NCBI GenBank assembly: GCA_030045175.1
Contig: JASIBM010000059.1
Span: 1-27,187 of the forward strand
Origin: Streptosporangiaceae bacterium
Lineage (GTDB): Bacteria > Actinomycetota > Actinomycetes > Streptosporangiales > Streptosporangiaceae
Length of the DNA stretch: 27,187 nucleotides
Direction of reading: 5' to 3'
Shown: positions 23,291 to 27,187 of the stretch, piece after piece
Layout of the letters: each line of letters opens with the position of its first letter
Numbering within the stretch: position 1 is the stretch's first letter
The notes under the pieces: model-generated
The model's input: the letters and a program-made list of their open reading frames with translations, nothing else
What the model was told of the DNA's origin: nothing
Database searches by the model: none
Translations under genes and position numbers: made by a program

Positions 23291-24573
23291 GCGGCGGCAC
23301 TCGCAGGGGTTCCAGGCGGTCGTCCCCCTGGGCCAGCACTCGCGGGGGTTCCAGGGGGTCGTCCCCCTGGGCCAGCAGCCGCAGGGGTTCCAGGCGGTCG
23401 TCCCCCAGGGCCAGTACCCACCTGCCGCCAGATGAGCTTGCGCTAGCCGATCCGGCGCTCGCGCCACTCCTGGGCGCGCTGACCACTGGCCCCACGCCGG
23501 GTGAGCTGGCCGGCCAGGATGCCGCGCTGGCGATGTACCGGGCCGCGCACGCGGGACCGCAAGCCGCGCCGCTATCCCGGCGCGCCGCACGGCTACGCGG
23601 GCGCTCACGTGCCAGCGAAAGGCGAGTCCGAGGCAGGCTGGCGGCCCTCACCACGCTCGCCGTCGTGGCTGGCGGCTTCGTTGCCGCGGGATACGCCGCC
23701 GTGCTTCCCTCGCCGCTACAGGACATGGCCCATCATTACCTTGGCTTCCCCGGTGCCCGCCTCGGCGTGCATGCGACGCCCGTCGGTCAGGTGCGCCGCA
23801 CCCCAGGCGGGAAGGCCGGCCACGGCGCGGACGGCCGTGCGCGGCACGGCGGGGGCGGTTCGTCGCCGCTGACACTGCCCGGCGAGCACCCGTCGCCGTC
23901 GCGACTGGGCACGGTCTTGGACGCCTGGGCCGCGTCGTCCGACGGCAGGCAAGCCGCCGGAGCCGCAGTGGCCATCACCGCGGCGCTTACCCACGACGGC
24001 AAGTCCGTGCCTGGCTCGGATGTCGGCCTGTTCGAGCGGCCGGCGGGCCAGCGGCACCGCCACCTGGTGGCCATGGGCCAGACCGGGCGGCACGGCACGG
24101 TCACCCTGCGCGCGCGGTCGCTGACGACCAACGCCAGGTTCGTGGTGATCGGGCTGGACGGGGTCGAGAGCCAGCCGGTGACCATCATCGTGATCCCGCG
24201 GGTGTCGCTGCGCGTGCAAGGCGGCAAGCATCATGGGCGGGAGGCCTTGGTGGTGACGTGCCGGTTCGCTATGCCAGGCGACAAGGTACTGCTCCAGATC
24301 CGCCAGGATGCCAGGTGGCAGCCTGGCCACGGGCGGCGCTGGTCACGGGGTGACGGCCAGGTGGCGGGCGGCCGGGCCGGCGGCTGGCATCCCGGCGCAT
24401 GGCAGACCGTGAACTTGACCGAGTTCGGCAAGAACGGCATGGCGTCCTTCGGGATGACCGCCCCGCTGCCTGGCCTGGCCTACCGCGTGGTGCTGCTGGC
24501 CACGGCCGAGCACGGCCGGTCGGTGAGCAACGTGGTCGTCATCAAGGCCGGCGATCTGCCCTGGCGGCCGTGA
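23287..24573 (+). CDS. Single-pass membrane protein, putative anti-sigma partner of the ECF factor
   Basis: A 428-residue protein coupled to the sigma gene by a GTGA overlap. Residues 5-43 are three basic, Ser-rich 13-residue repeats. Residues about 48-90 (DELALADPALAPLLGALTTGPTPGELAGQDAALAMYRAA) resemble the short cytoplasmic segment found in actinobacterial sigma-linked membrane proteins. A basic stretch precedes one transmembrane helix (about 117-139, LAALTTLAVVAGGFVAAGYAAVL). The remainder is extracytoplasmic, with a Gly/His-rich linker and a beta-rich domain (about 205-428) carrying GLDGVESQPVTIIVIP and VVLLATAEHGRSVSNVVVIK. No HxxxCxxC zinc anti-sigma motif is present. Anti-sigma function is inferred from gene order and topology; the family is not recognised. 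Confidence 0.65.
   Translation: MSGGTRRGSRRSSPWASTRGGSRGSSPWASSRRGSRRSSPRASTHLPPDELALADPALAPLLGALTTGPTPGELAGQDAALAMYRAAHAGPQAAPLSRRAARLRGRSRASERRVRGRLAALTTLAVVAGGFVAAGYAAVLPSPLQDMAHHYLGFPGARLGVHATPVGQVRRTPGGKAGHGADGRARHGGGGSSPLTLPGEHPSPSRLGTVLDAWAASSDGRQAAGAAVAITAALTHDGKSVPGSDVGLFERPAGQRHRHLVAMGQTGRHGTVTLRARSLTTNARFVVIGLDGVESQPVTIIVIPRVSLRVQGGKHHGREALVVTCRFAMPGDKVLLQIRQDARWQPGHGRRWSRGDGQVAGGRAGGWHPGAWQTVNLTEFGKNGMASFGMTAPLPGLAYRVVLLATAEHGRSVSNVVVIKAGDLPWRP
23299..23415 (+). repeat. Three tandem 39-bp coding repeats with internal dyads
   Basis: Units 23299-23337, 23338-23376 and 23377-23415 differ at only a few bases. Each encodes 13 residues of the pattern T/S-R-R/G-G-S-R-R/G-S-S-P-W/R-A-S. 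Each unit includes an inverted repeat; in the middle unit CCAGGGGG and CCCCCTGG (23351-23370) match perfectly around TCGT. The array begins four codons after the GTG start of the membrane protein. Confidence 0.85.
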
Positions 24574-24597
24574 CGCCCACGTGCCTGTTCGGTCCCA

Positions 24598-24661
24598 GGT
24601 GGTAGCCATTCGGTGGTAGACCCGTAGCGGTAACCCTTGGCGTTTGATGACAGCGAAACGC
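24598..24661. promoter_or_regulatory. Direct repeats and dyad upstream of the ROK regulator
   Basis: GGTGGTAG is repeated at 24598-24605 and 24612-24619 (14-bp step). GCGTTT (24640-24645) and AAACGC (24656-24661) form an inverted repeat with a 10-bp spacer. These lie in the 214-bp gap before the ROK start and could be autoregulatory sites; support is limited to symmetry. Confidence 0.35.
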
Positions 24662-24787
24662 GCCGGCGAAATCGGATACCGCGGCGCTGAGCTTACAGTT
24701 AAGGATCGTCTGCGCCTTAGGGCTCGGCATCGCAGCCGCCGGGCATTTCAGCGACGTGAACCGACCGGACGGCAAGGGAGCTGGGCA

Positions 24788-26014
24788 GTGAGCAAGCCGT
24801 CGCCAGGCGACGTGGCCGCCGCGACGACCGACGTGGTCGCCACCACCACCGCCGTCGTGCGCGTGATTAACGAGCGAGCGGTCTACGAGCGGATCAGGAG
24901 CCTGGGCCGGGCGTCCGCGTCGCAGCTCGTCGCGGCCACCGGGTTGTCGAAGGCGACGATCGGCCTGGCCCTCGCCAACCTCGAGCGGGTGGGCCTGATC
25001 CGCAACGTCGGGCATCGGGTCGGTCAGGTCGGCCGGGCGCCCAGGCTCTACGAGATCCGCCCGGACGCCGGCTGGGCGATGGCTGTGGACGTAGGCGGAT
25101 CCTGGATCAGGCTCGCCGTGGCCGACCTGTCCGGACAGATCGCGGCGCGGAAGGATGTGCGGGTACGCGCCAGGGACGCCACCGTGCTCGCGGGGCAGGT
25201 CGGGGAGCTCGCGCGGGACGCTGCGGCGCAGGCAGGGATCTCCATCGCGGATGTCACGCACACGGTCGTCGGCTTCCCTGGGATCTACGACGCGGAATCT
25301 GATCTGATCATGGCCGCGCCGAACCTGCCGGGCTGGGATCGGCCGGGATCGGTGGCGGCCCTGCGCGACGCGCTTGGCAGTCAGTTCTCCATCGACAACG
25401 ACATCAATCTCGCCGCCCTGGCCGAGCAGGCGCACGGCGCGGGCGCCGCGGCGAGCAACTTCGTCTTCGTGTCAGTCGGCACTGGCGTCGGGATGGGGAT
25501 CGTCATCGGCGGCAACCTGTACCGCGGATCGAGCGGCCGGGCGGGCGAGATCTCGTTCATGCCGGTGGCCGACGGCTCGGAGCGGCTGGCCACGCCGGCC
25601 GATGACGTCAGGCGGCACGGCATACTCGAGACGGTCGCCTCGGCCGACGGGATCATGGTGGCCGCGCGGCGTCGCGGCCTGACCGCGGTCACGGCTGAGG
25701 AGGTGTTCCGCACGGCGAGGTCGGGAGACCCGGAGGCGCTCCAGGTCGTGCACGCCGAGGCAGGCCATATCGCCAGGGCGCTCGCCGTGGTGATCGCGGT
25801 GCTCGACCCGGGGCTCATCGTGCTCGGCGGCGGCGTCGGCGGCAACGCAGACTTGCTGCTCGAGCCGATCAGGCAGCGGCTTGGCGAACTGCTCGCGCTG
25901 TCCCCGCCATCGATCGAGGTGTCCAAGCTCGGCAGGGACAGCGTCGTGCTCGGCGGGCTCGCGGCAGGCTTGGAGCGCGCGCGAGACTCTGTGCTCGCCT
26001 GCATCCAGGCCTGA
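24788..26014 (+). CDS. ROK-family transcriptional regulator lacking the usual zinc motif
   Basis: A 408-residue protein. The N-terminal winged helix is seen in RSLGRASASQLVAATGLSKATIGLALANLERVGLI (about 36-72). The sugar-kinase-like ROK domain follows: AMAVDVGGSWIRLAVADL (phosphate 1-type loop), VVGFPGIYDAESDLIMAAPNLPGW, FSIDNDINLAALAE and SVGTGVGMGIVIGGNLYRGSSGRAGEI. In typical ROK proteins AGE is followed by IGH and a CxCGxxGCLE zinc motif; here it reads AGEISFMPV and no cysteines occur before ILETVAS, so zinc and the sugar-contacting His appear lost. GTG 24788 has GGGAG seven bases upstream. It lies immediately ahead of a secreted glycoside hydrolase gene, which may be its target. Confidence 0.87.
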   Translation: MSKPSPGDVAAATTDVVATTTAVVRVINERAVYERIRSLGRASASQLVAATGLSKATIGLALANLERVGLIRNVGHRVGQVGRAPRLYEIRPDAGWAMAVDVGGSWIRLAVADLSGQIAARKDVRVRARDATVLAGQVGELARDAAAQAGISIADVTHTVVGFPGIYDAESDLIMAAPNLPGWDRPGSVAALRDALGSQFSIDNDINLAALAEQAHGAGAAASNFVFVSVGTGVGMGIVIGGNLYRGSSGRAGEISFMPVADGSERLATPADDVRRHGILETVASADGIMVAARRRGLTAVTAEEVFRTARSGDPEALQVVHAEAGHIARALAVVIAVLDPGLIVLGGGVGGNADLLLEPIRQRLGELLALSPPSIEVSKLGRDSVVLGGLAAGLERARDSVLACIQA

Positions 26015-26033
26015 CGGTGGCGTTAGGGCGCCT

Positions 26034-26075
26034 TTATTTAGGCGTCGCCTGCCGTTATTTAGGCGTCGCCTGCCG
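26034..26075. repeat. Perfect 21-bp tandem repeat (two copies)
   Basis: Two identical 21-bp units (26034-26054, 26055-26075), each a TTATTTA stretch followed by GGCGTCGCC and TGCCG. Each unit holds the near-palindrome AGGCG-T-CGCCT. They lie 20 bp after the ROK stop and 25 bp before the -35 of the hydrolase promoter. Confidence 0.85.
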
Positions 26076-26099
26076 TCGGAAGTGTCACTCTGAGGCCCA

Positions 26100-26128
26100 T
26101 TGACACATATGTAAGACAGGCTTACAAA
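26100..26128 (+). promoter_or_regulatory. Housekeeping-type promoter for the GH2 gene
   Basis: A perfect -35 TTGACA (26100-26105), 17-bp spacer and -10 TACAAA (26123-26128) precede the hydrolase start by about 60 bp. It is the best promoter match noticed in the window. Confidence 0.7.
26110..26126. promoter_or_regulatory. Operator-like dyad within the GH2 promoter
   Basis: TGTAAG (26110-26115) and CTTACA (26121-26126) form a perfect inverted repeat with 5-bp spacer, located between and overlapping the -35/-10 elements. A protein bound here would block RNA polymerase, as expected for a repressor such as a ROK- or LacI/GntR-type regulator. Confidence 0.55.
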
Positions 26129-26186
26129 TAATCCGACGGCCGCATCGCACGCCCCGCGGACGCGAGTCGCAGGTTGGAGTCTGATC

Positions 26187-27187
26187 ATGACATCGATAAC
26201 TCGTTCCGGACGGGCACTGGCCACCGCCGCCATTTTGACCATCGCTTCCCTGACCTCCGGGGCGGCTGCCGCCGCCGCTCCCGCCGCTCCGGCCGCTCCC
26301 GCCGCGCACGCCGTCAAGCAGGCCCGTGCCACTTCCACGAGCTTCACCCGCGCCTTGCTCGCCGCCTCGGCGAGCACCGGTGCCTCGGACATCACCAACC
26401 TCGGCGCGAATGGCTGGAACGTCCTTTCCAGCGCGAGCACCACGGCGACCGGAGCGCAGATCTCCACCCCGGGCTTCAGCACCTCGGGCTGGCTGCCCGT
26501 CGCCAACGACGACGCGGGGGCGCCAGGCACCGAGGTGGAAGCGCTCGCGGAGAACGGCCTGTGCCCAGGCGACACCGCCTTGCAGCCGGTGAACCAGCTC
26601 GACGACAGCCCGAACAGCGTCTTTTACTCCAACAACATGCAAAGCTGCTACGGCTACCTGAGCAGCATCGGCGCCGACACGCTGGCCGAGTTCGACGTGC
26701 CGTGGTGGTGGCAAACCAGCTTCACCCCGAACCTGGCGTCCGGCCAGGTCGCCACGCTGATCGTCAACGGCGTGATCGGCTCGGCCAACGTATGGGTCAA
26801 CGGCACCGAGGTCGCCACCTCGTCGACGGTGACCGGCGACTACACCAAGTTCACCTTCAGCATCACGAACCTGATCGTCTCCGGCACCAACTCGCTGGCG
26901 ATCGAGATCAACCCGAACGACCCGCTGACGATGTTCACCCTGGACAACGTGGACTGGACCCAGATACCACCGGACAACATGACCGGCATCCAGTTCCCTG
27001 TTCAGCTCGCGGTCGACGGCGCCCTGTCCGACGGCAACGCGCACGTGGTCGAGGACAACGCGACCAACCTGAGCACCTCCGCGCTGACCGTCAAGGCGGA
27101 CATCACCAACAACACGTCGACGTCCCAGACGGGCACGGTCACCGCGACGGTCGACGACCCGAGCGGCAACCAGATCGTCGACATTAG
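26187..27187 (+). CDS. Secreted glycoside hydrolase family 2 protein, exo-beta-D-glucosaminidase-like (5' part)
   Basis: The frame is open from ATG 26187 to the window edge (333 full codons), so the 3' part including the catalytic glutamates is missing. The start has GGAG seven bases upstream. A signal peptide (MTSITRSGRALATAAILTIASL ... AAA) is followed by an Ala/Pro-rich stretch. The GH2 sugar-binding N-domain then shows NLGANGWNVLSSA, ISTPGFSTSGWLPVANDDAGAPGTEVEAL, FDVPWWWQTSF (about W173-W175), LIVNGVIGSANVWVNGTEVAT, and DWTQIPPDNMTGIQFPVQL. This combination matches the CsxA-type exo-chitosanase/exo-glucosaminidase branch as I know it; endo-beta-mannosidase-like GH2 enzymes are an alternative. 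It probably acts outside the cell on chitosan-type oligomers. Confidence 0.82.
   Translation, partial: MTSITRSGRALATAAILTIASLTSGAAAAAAPAAPAAPAAHAVKQARATSTSFTRALLAASASTGASDITNLGANGWNVLSSASTTATGAQISTPGFSTSGWLPVANDDAGAPGTEVEALAENGLCPGDTALQPVNQLDDSPNSVFYSNNMQSCYGYLSSIGADTLAEFDVPWWWQTSFTPNLASGQVATLIVNGVIGSANVWVNGTEVATSSTVTGDYTKFTFSITNLIVSGTNSLAIEINPNDPLTMFTLDNVDWTQIPPDNMTGIQFPVQLAVDGALSDGNAHVVEDNATNLSTSALTVKADITNNTSTSQTGTVTATVDDPSGNQIVDI

Noticed and set aside
23239..23421. Antisense frame with regular PGGRPPGTPAAAG-like repeats, resembling a collagen-like peptide
   Set aside because: The regularity is only the 39-bp DNA repeat read on the other strand; no start context or domain supports translation.
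26174..27187. Long open frame in another phase across the GH2 gene
   Set aside because: It gives a low-complexity Arg/His/Gln-rich protein; the frame from 26187 has a signal peptide and clear GH2 motifs.

Overview
The window is high-GC actinomycete DNA. It has GTG and ATG starts, many ATGA/GTGA stop-start overlaps, secreted proteins with actinobacterial signal peptides, an ECF sigma factor, a ROK regulator and an acyl-CoA carboxylase beta subunit. Arginine AGG codons are unusually common for such DNA. The genus cannot be fixed from this sequence; a Streptosporangiales-like or related filamentous actinomycete is a guess. No tRNA, rRNA, CRISPR array or mobile element was seen.

Positions 1-5861 look like the end of a specialised-metabolite operon on the + strand. 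In order it holds the C-terminus of a free-standing condensation-domain protein, a SAM methyltransferase, a ThDP enzyme of the acetolactate-synthase type, an HpaB-type reduced-flavin hydroxylase and a second free-standing condensation protein with an intact HHxxxDG motif. Genes overlap or nearly touch, and a 17-bp-stem hairpin (5864-5903) closes the operon. No adenylation or carrier domain is visible, so these must lie elsewhere or be unnecessary.

Positions 5915-10990 hold a beta-lactamase-fold serine hydrolase (-) and, divergently, a 1134-residue secreted subtilase-like protein (+). The latter appears to have lost its catalytic residues, which makes it a probable pseudo-peptidase. Two hairpins follow it.

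Positions 11247-17131 form a five-gene redox operon: two tandem acyl-CoA-dehydrogenase-fold flavin monooxygenases of exactly equal length (393 aa), a small gluconate-dehydrogenase-subunit-3-like (DUF5987-type) protein, a GMC oxidoreductase, and an AhpD/CMD-type protein with the full E-C-C-H set. It could belong to the same pathway as the first operon, but that is inference.

Positions 17128-19659 carry housekeeping or stress genes: VOC protein and DUF899 protein (- strand operon), a divergent HxlR regulator with a dyad in the shared intergenic region, and a DinB/maleylpyruvate-isomerase-fold protein. Positions 19876-22388 are an AraC regulator coupled to an acyl-CoA carboxylase beta subunit, preceded by direct repeats in 11-bp phase. 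Positions 22640-24573 are an ECF sigma factor with a single-pass membrane partner whose N-terminus is built from three 39-bp repeats. Positions 24788-27187 are a ROK regulator lacking the usual zinc motif, then a 21-bp tandem repeat, a good promoter with an operator-like dyad in its spacer, and a secreted GH2 exo-beta-glucosaminidase-like gene that runs off the right edge.
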